A stretch of DNA of 64,000 bases, taken from Leptodactylus fallax (lineage: Eukaryota; Chordata; Amphibia; Anura; Leptodactylidae). The DNA is taken from NCBI GenBank assembly GCA_947044405.1, contig CAMRHE010000067.1, positions 4,603,501 through 4,667,500 on the forward strand, read 5' to 3'. The notes under the pieces are model-generated. The model was not told the origin of the DNA. It made no database searches and was given only the letters and a program-made list of their open reading frames with translations. This document shows positions 1 to 11,410 of the stretch, in pieces. Each line of letters starts with the position of its first letter. Position 1 is the stretch's first letter. The position numbers and the translations under genes are program-made.

Positions 1-234
1 GAGCCCCACATAGCATACAGTGGCTTGCAAAAGTATTCATACCCCTTGAACCTTTTCCCATTTTGTCACCTTACAACCACAAACTTAAGTGTATTTTATT
101 GAGATTTTAAGCGATAACCAACACAAAGTAGCAGATAATTGTGACATGGGAGGAAAATGATACATGGTTTTCAAAATTTTAATCAAATTAAAATCTGAAA
201 AATGTGATGTGCAAAAGTATTCAGCCCCCCTATA

Positions 235-1754
235 TCAATACTTTGTAGAGCCTCCTTTTGCTGCAATTTCAGCTGCAAGTCTTTTGGGGTCTGTCTCTAC
301 CTGCTTTGCACATCTAAAGACTGAGATTTTTGCCCATTCTTCTTTGCAAAATAGCTCAAGCTCAGCCAGATTGGATGGAGCGTCTGTGAACAGCAATTTT
401 CATGTCTTGCCACAGATGCTCAATGGGATTTAGGCCTGGACTTTGACTGGGCCATTCTAACATTGAATATTCTTTGATCTAAACCATTCCACTGTAGCTC
501 TGGCTGTATATTTAGGGTCATTGTCTTGCTGGAAGGTGAATCTCCTTCCCAGTCTCAAGTTTTTTACAGCCTCCAACGGGTTTTCTTCCAGGACTGCCCT
601 GTATTTAGCTCCATCCATCTTCCCATCAACTCTGACCAGCTTCCCTGTCCCTACTAAAGAAAAGCCTCCCCCCAGCATGATGCTGCCCCTGCCATGTGTC
701 ACAGTGGGGATGGTGTGTTCAGGGTGATGAGCAGTGTTACTTTTCAGCCACACATAGCACTTTGCAATTAGGCCAAAAAGTTCAACTTTGATCTCGTCTA
801 ACATGTTTGCTGTGTCCCCTATATGGCTTGTGGCAAACTGCAAATGGCACTTCTTATGTCTTTCTTTCAACAAAGGTTTTCTTCTTGCCACTCTTCCATA
901 AAGACCAGATTTGTGGAGTGCACGACTTATAGTTGTTGTAACGTCTCTGCCTGTTCAGGTCTCTGCGCCACCTTCCGCTCGCACGCTGTGGTGCAGGAGG
1001 CGTGTCAGTTTTGATTCCTTGCTTAGGGTTCTTGTTCTTGTTACATTGCTCTATTCAGTTTTGAACTTCCTATATCTGGTCATCTGCCCACATATGTTTG
1101 CTGGCTATTGAGACTCTGTCCTTTGTCCTTGCTAAGCACTTCTCTTGCTATTATTGTATTACTGACTTCTGACCTTTGGCTTCCCTTGTTACTACTCTTT
1201 TGGATTTCAATTTGGTACTGTTTGCCTCTCTGGTTTGACCTCGACTTGCTAACTCTGCTTCTGTGTTGTGTTGTTTTGTCTTATCGTGTCCTGTGTACAA
1301 TTATTCAGAGAAGGGATTGCCGCCAAGTTGTCCCTGTCATTAGGACAGTTGTGGCAATTAGGTAGGGAGAGGGGCTGGGACGAGTTTAGGACTCACTGTC
1401 TCTGTCTTTCCCTTCTTCCTTGTTCCAGCAGCACAACTAGCAATTACCTTACAGTTGTCTTGTGGACAGATTCTCCCACCTGAGCTGTGGATTTCTTTTG
1501 CTTCTCCAGAGTGACCATGGGCATCTTAACTGCTTCTCTGACCAGTGCTCTCCATGCTCAATCTGTTAGTTTAGGTAGACGGTCATGTCTTGGTAGGTTT
1601 GCAGTTGTAGAATACCTTTTCCATTTTTGATGATGGATTGAACAGTGCACCTTGGGATGCTCAAAGCTTGGGATATGTTTTTATAGCCTAACCCTGCTTT
1701 AAACTTCTCCACATCTTTATCTCTGACCTGTCTGGTGAGTTCCTTGGTCTTCAT
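235..1754 (-). pseudogene. Tc1 transposase remnant (element A)
   Basis: This is a broken DDE transposase of the Tc1 superfamily, the nuclear enzyme that cuts the element out and inserts it at TA. The N-terminal paired-like helix-turn-helix segment is read from 1754 down to about 1570 (MKTKELTRQVRDKDVEKFKAG, KNISQALSIPRCTVQSI). The catalytic half is read from 891 down to 457 and includes FQQDND with the second Asp. Further frames continue to the stop at 235-237, where the NPIEHLW block still has the catalytic Glu. Lesions I can see: the solo LTR between the halves, loss of the WSDES block around the first Asp (now MLDEIKVELFG), a frameshift after RSKNI near 457, and Gly for Asp in the PDLNP block. 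It cannot make a working protein. Confidence 0.9.
937..1453. mobile_element. Solo LTR inserted in Tc1 A
   Basis: Comparison with element C (12918-14532) shows about 517 extra bases here. The insert starts TGTAAC and ends CTTACA (TG...CA ends within a TGTAA/TTACA inverted repeat) and is flanked by GTTGT at 932-936 and 1454-1458. This is a 5-bp target duplication. Short TG...CA ends, 5-bp duplication, about 0.5 kb and no coding frame fit a solo LTR left by LTR-LTR recombination, of gypsy or ERV type. I cannot assign the family. Confidence 0.75.
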
Positions 1755-2139
1755 GATGCTGTTTGTTCACTAGTGTTCTCTAATAAACCACTGAGGCCTT
1801 CACAGAACAGGTGTATTTATACTGAGACTAAATTATACACAGCTGGACTCTATAAACTAATTAAGTGACTTCTGAAGGAAATTGTGTGCACTGGATTTTA
1901 TTTAGGGGTATCAGAGTACAGGGGGCTGAATACTTTTGCACGTCACACTTTTCAGATTTTTATTTGATTAAAATTTTGAAAACCAAGTATCATTTCCATT
2001 CCAATTTACAATTATGTGCTACTTTGTGTTATTCTATCATTTAAAATCTCAATTAAATACACTTAAGTTTGTGGTTGTAAGGTGACAAAACGTGAAGAAG
2101 TTCAAGGGGTATGAATAGTTTTGCAAGCCACTGTAAATG

Positions 2140-2458
2140 CCACAATTTTGCCATGCATTTTACAGTACCTGCAAAGTGAATGGGATTCTGGCTAATCCCA
2201 TCCAAACATTGCAGAAAAATATCCGCGGTGGACATGCTGCGATTTCAAAAACTGTTGCATTTTTGCAAATCACAGCATGTTGATTATACCTACAAAAACA
2301 CTGGCATTTTCTGAATAGGTATAATTGACACAGGAAGTCTACAGAGGAAAACTCTGCGGACTTTCTGTGAAAAGCGCTGCGGGAAAAACTGTGATTAATT
2401 TCCGCCACAGTTTTTCCCGCAGTGCTTTTTGGCTGCTGCTCACTACGTGGGGCCTTAG
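2140..2458 (+). repeat. Palindromic repeat family P1, copy 1
   Basis: This copy shares long stretches with 41310-41605 (opposite strand) and 4130-4262, including the blocks ATCCCATCCA, GCAGAAAAATA and GCTGCGATTTC. Internal inverted segments around the TATAATTGAC / GATTATACCTA blocks give a foldback layout. It ends in the GTGGGGCCTTAG motif, matched by CATGGGGCCCC in the 41-kb copy. It is probably a non-autonomous DNA element; no clear target duplication was found, and the superfamily is unknown. Confidence 0.65.
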
Positions 2459-2460
2459 CT

Positions 2461-3085
2461 TAAATGCATTTTAGTATAATAGTATAATTACTGTAATAGC
2501 TATAATTATAGTATAATTTTAAGGCCATTAGTTGGGATGTGTACACTAAGCATTGTTTCCAGTTAGGATTCCTTTTATTTATTTTTTTAAATCACAGAAT
2601 GTCAATTATACCTACGGAAACCATATCACAGGCCAAAACTGTCATACAATATAAATAATCCTTTTTTTCTTTTAAAAATATGGAATCTTATGGGTCTAGT
2701 GTATGCATTCCATAGTATACATTAAATGGAGACCATAATCGTCAAGGTCAGTCCTATGTAATACATAATCTCCTACTTATTACAATATCACGTATAGAAA
2801 TTTATGCTCTTATTTCAATGACTGGTGGGCTAAACAAATCACATGTGAGTTTCAATAACTTCCTAAAGCATGAGGCCAGTCACTGTGGCACTTACTACAT
2901 CTGTAGCTTATATACAGCTACTACAATTGAAAAATGAAGTGACATATTGGTATATATAGCATGTCTGCCACAATTTGTGACATGACTTGACATGACTTGA
3001 AGGCAATAGTATACTATGTTCCATCCTGCAAGGATTTATTTCGCCATAGGAATTGCATTCAAGGAGGATTGTTTAGTCTCAAACA
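2461..3085. other. AT-rich unclassified DNA
   Basis: I see no coding frame, terminal repeat or RNA gene in this stretch. It is AT-rich, with short A/T runs. Confidence 0.5.
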
Positions 3086-3089
3086 CGAG

Positions 3090-3293
3090 ACATGCAGGAC
3101 TTTGTGTCCGACCAAAAAAAGTGGCTTTGCGGCACAAAGGCTGTAATCGGACACCTGCGGGTTGCTTTAAAAACCCATTGAAGAGAATGGGTTTTTAAAC
3201 AAACCGCTTGCAAACCTTTCCCTATCCTTTTTTCTGATATTTAGGTTGGATTCACGGTGGACAGACTCCAGGCGCAAGTGTGAACCAACCCTC
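3090..3293. repeat. Foldback repeat family P2, copy 1
   Basis: It shares the order of motifs GACTTTGTGTCCGAC, TTGCTTTAAAAACCCATT, AATGGGTTTTTAA and GTGTGAACC with 22314-22532. The AAAAACCCATT / AATGGGTTTTT pair forms a central hairpin. One end reads toward GTGTGAACC, like the termini of the Harbinger-like MITE at 33093-33261. It is a non-coding dispersed repeat, probably a DNA-transposon derivative. Confidence 0.65.
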
Positions 3294-3649
3294 AGTAGAA
3301 GACAATTGACTTTTCCACAATGCTTATTATATAACAGACAAAACAGCAATGGATTCCCAATGTGATGGTTATTATTTGATATTTCTATGTAATACTGAAA
3401 TCTTACAGCACAGAGACTGGAACTGAACACTCCACAGGAAGATGTGTTTGCCTCGAGCACTGCAATATTCAATTCTATTAGAAATCTACATTGCTTTGGG
3501 ATACACATGGAACCTTCAAGCAAGTACTGAAAATGTTAATAACTTTATCGCCTCTCAGGCACAGCTCAACCTGGCTAGCAAAACAGGATTTCAAATAGAG
3601 GGAAATATTAGGTCACACAGTGTTAAAGGGAATGTATCTCCATTTAGTT

Positions 3650-3651
3650 TT

Positions 3652-3711
<60 letters not shown>

Positions 3712-3735
3712 TCCTTTCTTTCTTTCTTTCTTTTA
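3650..3735 (+). repeat. (TTTC)n microsatellite
   Basis: About 80 bases of tetranucleotide TTTC repeat with one interruption near 3713. Phe/Leu/Ser-rich reading frames across it are translations of the repeat, not genes. Confidence 0.98.
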
Positions 3736-4129
3736 TTTTCTGATTGAAGATTTTTTATTCTATTTTCTGTACATGGTTATAGAGGTAGCCATCTTGCCTG
3801 AGCTTCTCCTGTGTTCTGTTAAGTGATATACTCTACAGCACAGACTTATGCATAGGCAGCAAGAGTTTGGGGCGGGCCCTTTGGGGTCTTTTTCCCCCGG
3901 GCCCCCCCTAGGTAGAGAGGGGAGTAAATAAGCTGTGACATCATTTATTGTCCGTAGTGGACACTATGCATTTGCAGGTTGATTTGCGTATCCATAAAAA
4001 GATTATTATTTCTGCATTGCTTCTGCAGTGGCCACAAAGGTATTCAGGTTTCTGTTCCTATTTCTGCTTCTGCACTATTACTGATTTGGGTGGCAATTTG
4101 GACCTGAGAGATTCCCTTTAAGGAAAAAA

Positions 4130-4262
4130 CACTGCATTTTCCAGTCCCTGCATGTTACATGGAATTCTAGCAAGTCCCATCCACACACTGCGGAAAAATA
4201 CACGCAGAGGACACGCTGCGATTTCCAAAACCATCGCGGTTTTGGAAATAACCCATGTCATA
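4130..4262 (+). repeat. P1 family fragment
   Basis: It matches the left half of the P1 repeat at 2140-2458: a GTCCCATCCACACACTGCGG block followed by ACACGCTGCGATTTCC and an inverted CCAAAACC / GGTTTTGG pair. It is truncated at the start of the 22-bp tandem array. Confidence 0.6.
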
Positions 4263-4487
4263 GACCTTATATCACGTGACCATGGACCGTATAGCACATG
4301 ACCATGGACTGTATATCACGTGACCATGGACCGTATGTCACGTGACCATGGACCGTATGTCACGTGACCATGGACAGTATATCACGTGACCATAGACTGT
4401 ATATCACATGACCATGGACCATATATCATGTGACCATGGACCGTATATCATGTGATCATGGACTGTATATCACATGACCATGGACTG
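4261..4487 (+). repeat. 22-bp tandem array of E-boxes
   Basis: About ten units of 22 bp with the core TCACGTGACCATGGACC. The hexamer starts fall at 4273, 4295, 4317, 4339, 4361, 4383, 4405, 4427, 4449 and 4471, exactly 22 apart. Five units carry CACGTG and the others CACATG or CATGTG, so every unit keeps a CANNTG E-box. Two units contain GTCACGTGAC (4337-4346 and 4359-4368). Whether it binds protein is unknown; it may simply be a minisatellite. Confidence 0.93.
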
Positions 4488-4489
4488 AT

Positions 4490-7080
4490 TATTATACACT
4501 GAAGGCAAACAATGGATGACAGCAAGCAGAGATCTAGTAAACTGTGAGAAATTGTTACTGAACGCATATTGGAAAATAACTTTTCATTATACAAACAATA
4601 ACGTATTTGCCGAAACTGAACAACTGCTAGTTTTGGATACAAAATATAGGTGTAAAGTATGGCAATCATATGGTGGGTATGTAAAAGGGTGTTTCCATGG
4701 GCCTGCACCATAAATGGCAAATTTACCCCTGACTATACTTACTGTCCCATCTTTCTACACTCACTAGAGTACATCACATATATTGTATAGGAAGGTTGTA
4801 TGATTGTATTCCTAATATTTCTGGTGATCTATAGGGGCTTAATCTCTATGTCTGGTGGCCTAGGGTGATAAAGTGATTAATACTTATATTTATTATATGG
4901 TTTTTCGTTTTATGTAACCCAATTGGAATTTGTGGGAAACTAGAACAGCCCTTCCCCCCAGGTTCGTCCATGACAACTGCTTACAAGATAAAAATATGTT
5001 ATTACCACTCATCATGAAGAGGTATAAATAGATAGGAATGTACATAAAGGAAATAAGTGCTTCACATTGTTATATCTAAGCATCAATATGTGTGTATTCA
5101 CTATACAATAATCCATGTCTAAGTGTCATTTTCTCTCAAAACCTGTTGACAACTCTTTGTTCTTTACAAATCAGCTTGGATGGGATAATATCTGCGTATA
5201 TACATGAGCCCAGCTTCACATGGCAGAAAAGGATCTGTATACCACACTTGCTAACTAGAAGTACTGTAAGTGCTGTCATTATTTCTATATGTGGGAACCT
5301 AACCCCATAACCCCCTGTGTCTTCCATAGAAAGTCGTGTGATAGCTCTATAATTATATTTTCACCGCAATATTCACAAGATTGGTTACTTGTTAGGAAGT
5401 AATTGGCCTTAGGGTTCCTTTGTTACATTACAACATTTATATACTAGACTGCTACTCCCTGGAGGTTATATACTAACTAAAAATGTAGTTACAAATGTAG
5501 CATTTGCTATAAAGTATATATTGTACCTTACTTATATTGTAACATCAGATATAACATAAAACACCTCGCTAACATTGTGTAGTCCCTCTTCTTCCACCAA
5601 AACAGCTTTGACTCTTTCAGACATGGACTTTACAAGTTGCATTTTCTCAACCATTATGGTTGCCGACGTGTTCCTATGGCAGCCTAGAGCCTTCTGAAGG
5701 GTTCCAGGCCTGCAATAGGGATATTACTATAGTAACATAGAGAAAATCCCATAGACTGCAATACAGAGTACAAACAGGTCTTTTTGTCTGTAACCATTGT
5801 ACCATATACAGCACCAGGAATTTACTAACGCATTGGCCAAAGATGGGCCACACTACTGGTTCTGCGCCATGTTCTCCACTTTTTACAAAGGGGCAATGGG
5901 CAGAGTTGGAGGAGACCAAGGCAGGTCAAGGTGGAGACTCCTTGGCCAGACAAATTTACTGCACTATACACCAGTCCCTGACCGGTGTAGATTTCGTTTC
6001 TGGTGCACTGGACCTCCCGTGGTGCACCTGAATTATTAAGTTTCTTGGTATTCATATGTTTTTTATTTGCAAAGCTTCTTCATTTTTTATTATATTTCAG
6101 ATCTTATTTCACTAACGTAAAAAGCACACATTAATATGCACAAGCAATATTATGGGTTTTTCTGGCAAATAGTTCAAGCAATGGTTGATAAAGCGATGAA
6201 GTAAACTTCAATCAATCAATGACACTATGTGAACCCAACTACAGACTGAGTAATGATCCTACAAGAAAGTGCATTACTAATACATATGCCCACCAGATGT
6301 TCCGCTTACTTATTTAGATATACCAGCTGGCAACTGCACTGACCATACATTTTTATAAGCCATCCTATATGAAATGATGAATACTATGAAAAGCACCTGT
6401 ACTGCAGCCATGGTACACAAGGAACATGCTGTATTCATGAGTATAAAGGTTAAAGACATCCACCAGGCAAACACCACAAATGCAAAGCTTTCCCTTGACA
6501 ATCTCAATTTATAGCACATGTCCTCCTCTAATAGTAATAACATTTATTCACACGGTTTACCCTTAGGATGCATATCGCTGTGAAGAATATTACATATGAA
6601 ACGGTATTAAACATCTAGGTAGATTTCATGTTTTCGCGTGTCCTTAGCTGCATTCAGATGTCAGGGAAATTGCAGAGGACACTTTAATATATCTAAAGGA
6701 TGTACGAGATAATAAATTCCACCTAGGAAGAGCAAAGGGAGAAAATTGTTTAGATCCTGTTTTGCCTGTACAACCCTTTTAACCGTCAGTAGACAAACCA
6801 GCATTTTTTACATTCTAACAGAACATACCTGTTTCCAAAAGAGCATGAAAATTAACCCACTGATTTTCCCTATGATAGCAGTGCCAGACATTGGTGACAA
6901 CCCATTAAAAAAAAACAGACTTACTAATAGTTAAATAGTGCAAATGTAGACAGAAAGTCTGAAAGTACACCAGATTTATCACCTTTCAGTTGACTTAAAT
7001 TTTATGACACAATGTGAGTGCATTTTTGGTGCATTTTCCCCATAAAAATTTATCAAAAAATTATATGTAACTTAAAATGG
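4490..7080. other. Unclassified DNA without recognised genes
   Basis: Short open frames here lack family motifs and codon structure. A segment near 5740-5770 reads CCCATAGACTGCAATA, a motif also found as an inverted pair at 10950-10992, which points to a dispersed repeat. I see nothing else I can name. Confidence 0.45.
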
Positions 7081-7345
7081 TACCAATAAAAAGAGGTCAC
7101 CTTTCATTTTATAACCAGCAGGAGAAGAATGAATTATGGATTATGATTGGTTGCTATGGGCAATAAGGGCACATTTTGTGATGGACAGTTTTGATACAGT
7201 ACATGAGCACCATTGTGTTTCATTTGTGGCTGTTTTTTGAAGCCATTTATCACTGGGAATTGTGTAAGATGTATTCACTTCTAACATACATTGGGGAAGT
7301 GTAAAACAGGGATTCTATTGACTAGTTCTCCCAGTACAGTATAAG
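7081..7345 (+). repeat. Unclassified dispersed repeat R0, copy 1
   Basis: This stretch is clearly similar to 11925-12172 over roughly 240 bases. Shared blocks include GAATTATGGATT, GATTGGTT, GGACAGTTTTGATACA, CCATTTATCACTGGGAAT and ACTATAAGA-like ends. There is no coding frame, and I found no terminal inverted repeats. Confidence 0.7.
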
Positions 7346-7428
7346 AAATAGTCTCACATTCCCCCTCTCAGCTCCCTCACTGCCAAAATTATGGACAAAC
7401 TGGTGGGAAGTGAGTCAGGAGATGGGAA

Positions 7429-9078
7429 CAGTATTGCTTAAACTGCTAAAAAGTTTACATATCCCAGCAGATTTTTTGTTTTTTTGGCCTTTTTTGAGAG
7501 AATATGAATGATAACACAAAAACTTTTTCTCCACTCATGGTTAGCGGTTGGCTGAAGCCATTTACTGTCAAACTTCGGTGTTTTCTCTTTTTAAATCATA
7601 ATGATAACCAAAAACATCAAAATGACCCTGTTCAAAAATTTACATACCCCAGTTCTTAATACCGTGTATTGCCCCCTCTAACATCAATGACAGCTTGAAG
7701 TCTTTTGTGGTAGTTGTGGATGAGGCTCCTTATTTTCTCAGATGGTAAAACTGCCCATTCTTCTTGGCACAAAATCTCCAGTTCCTGTAAATTCCTGGGC
7801 TGTCTTGCATGTTCTGCGCGCTTGAGATCTCCCCAGAGTAGCTCATTGATATTGAGGTCAGGAGACTGAGATGGCCACTCCAGAACCGTCACTTTCTTCT
7901 GTTGTAGCCAATGACAGGTCAACTTGGCCTTGTGTTTTGGATCGTTGTCATGTTAGAACATCCAAGTACGTCCCATGCGCAGCTTCCTGGCTGATGAGTG
8001 CAAATTTGCCTCCAGTATTTGCTGATAATGTGCTGCATTCATCTTTCCTTCAACTGTGACCAAGTTTCCTGTGCCTTTGAAGCTCACACATCCCCACATC
8101 ATCAGTGATCCACCTCCGTGCTTTACAGTAGAAATGGTGTTCCTTTCATCATAGGCCTTGTTGACACCTCTCCAAATGTAACATTTATGGTTGTGGCCAA
8201 AAAGTTAGATTTTTGTCTCATCACTCCAAATGACCTTGTTCCAGAAGTTTTGAGGCTTGTCTCTGTGCTGTTTGGCATATTGAAGGCGAGATTCTTTATG
8301 GCATTTGCGCAGTAATGGCTTTCTTCTGGCAACTCGACCATGCAGCCCATTTTTCTTCAAGTGCCTCCTTATTGTGCATCTTGAAACAGCCACACCGATA
8401 GTTTTCAGAGAGTCCTGTATTTCAGCTGATGTTATGTGTGGATTTTTCTTTGCATCCTGAACAATTTTCTGGGCAGTTGTGGCCGAAATTTTGGTTGGCC
8501 TACCTGACCGTGGTTTGGTTTTTACAGAGCCCCTGAGTTTCCATTTGTTAATCACAGTTTGAACACTGCTGACTGGCATTATCAATTCCTTGGATATCTT
8601 TTTGTTTCCCTTTCCTGTTTTATACAACTACCTTTTCCCATAGATCCGTGGACAATTCTTTTGCTTTCCCCATGACTCACAATCCAGAAACATCAGTGGC
8701 TGGAGGAAAGATGCAACAGTCTGTCTGGATCCCAGAAACTCACTCAGCTTGTATGCACACACACCGATTACAAGCAAACAGGTCACAGGTGAGGATGTTA
8801 TCTTTAGTAGCCATTCAGACCCCTTTGTGTCAACTTCTGGGCATGTTATCAGGCTAAAATCACTAGGGTATGTGAACTTTTGCACAGGGTAATTTTGATG
8901 TTTTTGGTTGTCATTATGATTTAAAAAGAGAAAACACAGAAGTTTGACAATAAATGGCTTCAACCAACCACTAACCATGAGTGGAGAAAAAGTTTTATTG
9001 TTATCAATCATATTCTCTGAGAAAAGGCCAAAAAAATCAAAAAATCTGCTGGCGTATGTAAACTTTTTAGCACAACTG
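7429..9078 (-). mobile_element. Tc1/mariner transposon B
   Basis: The right end finishes in AAACTTTTTAGCACAACTG followed by TA (9079-9080). The left end has the matching inverted sequence CTGCTAAAAAGTTTACATA from about 7443, with some rearranged bases before it, so the exact left terminus is uncertain. Inner copies of the repeat occur near 7605-7660 and 8860-8945, and long flanking blocks (ACTCATGGTTAG, TGGCTTCAACCAACC) match in inverted orientation. This is an IR/DR-type Tc1 element of a different family from A, C and E. Confidence 0.88.
7656..8673 (-). pseudogene. Tc1 transposase remnant (element B)
   Basis: Read on the minus strand, the start ATG is at 8673-8671 (MGKAKELSTDL). A one-base shift near 8630 moves the frame into YKTGKGNKKISKEL. 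From there one frame runs to the stop at 7656, broken only by two in-frame stops: TAA just after WSDETKI at about 8203-8205, and TAA for an expected Gln just before HDNDPKH near 7945. Helix-turn-helix, a GRP-type linker (SGRPTK), the first Asp (SDETK), the second Asp (HDNDPKH) and the Glu (NINELLW) can all be located. Length is close to the usual 340 residues, so this is a fairly lightly damaged but inactive copy. Confidence 0.9.
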
Positions 9079-9265
9079 TATATAACGTCTTAGATGCCAT
9101 GATCAGTAGCAACCACATCTAAGGAGTTTGATCTAGCCAGATCATCCGTTCCCTCCCTAAAAGTTACTCTTAAAGAGAGTCTGTCATGAATATCAAATCA
9201 TCCATAATGCATTGTTGGGAAGCACTATCATATTTTTAGATAGTCCAATATATGCACAATTTCCT

Positions 9266-9943
9266 TAACCACTTCAGTACTGGGCCAATTTCTGGTTCAG
9301 GACCAGACACATTTTTTGTTTTTTTTTGTATGTGCGGTTTTGAGGGTTGTACCATTTTTATCATATGTGTTATTCCACTAATTTCTGTGTCTTTTTTCGG
9401 TGACACATAGGGTTTTATTTTTATGTTGTTTTTATTTTTGCATGTGTTTTAATTTTTTTTTATATCCAGGAAAATATAAGAGGAGGGAAAACGTGTCTGT
9501 TTTTCACTTTTCTTTTTTTTTTTTTTTACTTTAACAACACAAAGTGCTACTAAAAAACTTTATAAAATAGTTTTTCCTCTCCGCTACGGTAATTTTTATT
9601 TTGTATGGTGTCGTCGGGGTTGGGGCTATAACCTTTAATAAGGGCATTTTATTGGCATATTATTTTATTTATTTTTTTAATTATTTTATTTACATTTTTT
9701 TTTTACATTGTGTCCCCATAAGGTCATGATAGACCTTTGATCGGGAAGGCAGGGAAGGTAATAAACCTTCCCTGTCTTCTCTCTGGGGAGATCCGGCTGA
9801 AGTTACAGCCGGCTCCCCATTTCAGTAGCTGCATGATTTTGTGCAGCTACTGTGTTCTGCTTGGACGTACTGGTACATCCTTGCAGAACAAGTCAACCAC
9901 CCATTGGACGTATATAGTCTATAGGTGGTACAGAAGTGGTTAA
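9266..9943. mobile_element. Non-autonomous DNA element with TTAACCACTTC ends
   Basis: The left end reads TTAACCACTTCAGTACTGG and the right end GGTACAGAAGTGGTTAA. These are inverted repeats of about 11-15 bases with TTAA at both edges. The interior is T-rich with no coding frame. The TTAA edges suggest piggyBac-type targeting, but TTAA may instead be part of the terminal repeat, so the superfamily is only a guess. Confidence 0.65.
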
Positions 9944-10124
9944 AAAAAAAGAAAAAAAGATAAATATGCAAAATAGCAAAAGTGCAATGGGGGTGTGGCA
10001 GAGCTTCCAGTAGCTCCATCTCCTGGTTTGGACCATTGACAGTCTCTACTTATCTTTCAGCTATGATTCTGTTTGTTAAATTTCTGGACATATGCCTATG
10101 GAACATTCCTGTACATGTTGTATT

Positions 10125-10195
10125 TGTATTTGTATCTGCTTATCTTTGCTGCTGTAACACACTGAATTTCCCCATTGTGGGACTATTAAAGGACA

Positions 10196-10228
<33 letters not shown>

Positions 10229-10232
10229 CATT
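10125..10232 (+). repeat. Retrotransposon 3' tail with (TTA)n
   Basis: The segment GCTGCTGTAACACACTGAAT, then TTTCCCCATTGTGGGAC, leads into a (TTA)n run at 10198-10229. Such a fixed 3' block followed by a short simple tail is the signature of a 5'-truncated non-LTR retrotransposon or SINE. The family is not determined. Confidence 0.55.
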
Positions 10233-10410
10233 TTCCAGATTGAGGCTTAGAAGGCTCTGACATGCCCCCATTAAGCTTCAGCTATTTTGCATATTTATAA
10301 TTTTTTTTTTTTTTTTTTAAGGAAATTGTGCATAGATTTCATTTTTTACATTTAGCCTTAATAGCATATTTATAAGAAAATATAGCTTTTTCATGTAAAT
10401 GATGCATCTA

Positions 10411-11033
10411 CCATGTTTCTCCAAAAATAAGACCTACCCCGAAAATAAGCCCTAGCTACATTTTCCAGTTTTTTTGGAGTAGGCTTGAAATATAAGCCCT
10501 ACTCCAAAAATAAGCCATAGCTAATTTAACCCCTTCCCAACATCCGCCGCGCGATTACAGCGGATGCCGAGTCCTTAAAGATGGCGGCCGCCCTCCTGCT
10601 GCAGAGCGGCTACCATAGCTGCCGTACCGGGTCTCTGCGGAGACCTGGAGTTACTGCCCGCGATCACTGTCTACCCTGATCGTGGGCATTGTTCAGCGTG
10701 ACTTCCCTTTCCCTTCTCTCCCACCAAAGTAGCAAAACCCGGAGTTAATGCCCGCGATCAGAATGGACTTTGACCGCGGACATTGCTTAGTGTGACCTCT
10801 GCGCTTCTTCCCCGGTCCCCACCCCCTATAGCTGCTATACCAGGTCTCCTTGTACACCGGAGACCCGCAGTTAATGTCCGCAATCAGAGGCTCCCAGGCC
10901 TGTCATAGAAATATTGCTATTGAGGTCCAGCCTCAGTAGTAATGTAGATAATCTCCCATAGACTGCAATAGGTTGTATTGCAGTCTATGGGATGATTGCA
11001 GGTTCAAGCCCCCCTAGGAGGGGTTAATAGTAA

Positions 11034-11087
<54 letters not shown>

Positions 11088-11410
11088 CAAAAACAAAATA
11101 AAAGTTCAAGCTTCCTCCCACTTTCACTAGAATACATATAAAAATAAAATAGTACTGTGAAACACATACACATTAGGTATCCTTGTGTCCGAAAACGCCC
11201 GCTCTACAAACTTATAAAAATATTTTACCTCTATAGTGAATGCCGTAGCAAAAAAAAAAATTATCAAAAGTGCCGAACTGCTGTTTTTTCGCTGTTTCAC
11301 CTCTGATAAAAGTTGAAAGAAAAAGTGATCAAATGTGTGATTGTTGTTCATGGAAAAAATTAAGACCTACCCCGAAAATAATCCCTAGCCTTATTTTCGG
11401 AGAAACACGG
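10411..11410. mobile_element. 1-kb TA-flanked non-autonomous element
   Basis: The left end CCATGTTTCTCCAAAAATAAG and the right end (read inverted) CCGTGTTTCTCCGAAAATAAG form about 22-bp terminal inverted repeats. Both are bordered by TA (10409-10410, 11411-11412). Each end also repeats the motif GACCTACCCCGAAAATAA(G/T) inside it. The interior holds a GC-richer stretch with GCCGCGCGATTACAGCGGAT (another repeat), a (TA)n run and no transposase. It is a mariner-type non-autonomous element by its target site. Confidence 0.8.
11041..11082 (+). repeat. (TA)n microsatellite
   Basis: About 40 bases of alternating TA, inside the TA-flanked element at 10411-11410. Confidence 0.97.

Larger units (their letters stand above)
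18..2133 (-). mobile_element. Tc1/mariner transposon A, with nested solo LTR
   Basis: Both ends carry matching inverted repeats beginning CAGTGGCTTGCAAAAGTATT and are bounded by TA dinucleotides (16-17 and 2134-2135), the Tc1/mariner target duplication. The terminal repeats extend over roughly 200 bases each, with an inner copy near the GCAAAAGTATTCAGCCCCC motif. Decayed transposase lies between them on the minus strand. About 517 bases of unrelated sequence (937-1453) interrupt it, so the original element was about 1.6 kb, the normal Tc1 length. Two more copies of the same family are at 12918-14532 and 22055-23106. Confidence 0.93.

Noticed and set aside
3167..3523. 118-codon minus-strand frame
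   Set aside because: It overlaps the P2 foldback repeat and has no recognisable motif.
3442..3826. Phe/Ser/Leu-rich frames
   Set aside because: They read through the (TTTC)n microsatellite.
4261..4487. 22-bp repeats as a CRISPR array
   Set aside because: Units are contiguous without unique spacers, and the genome context is vertebrate.
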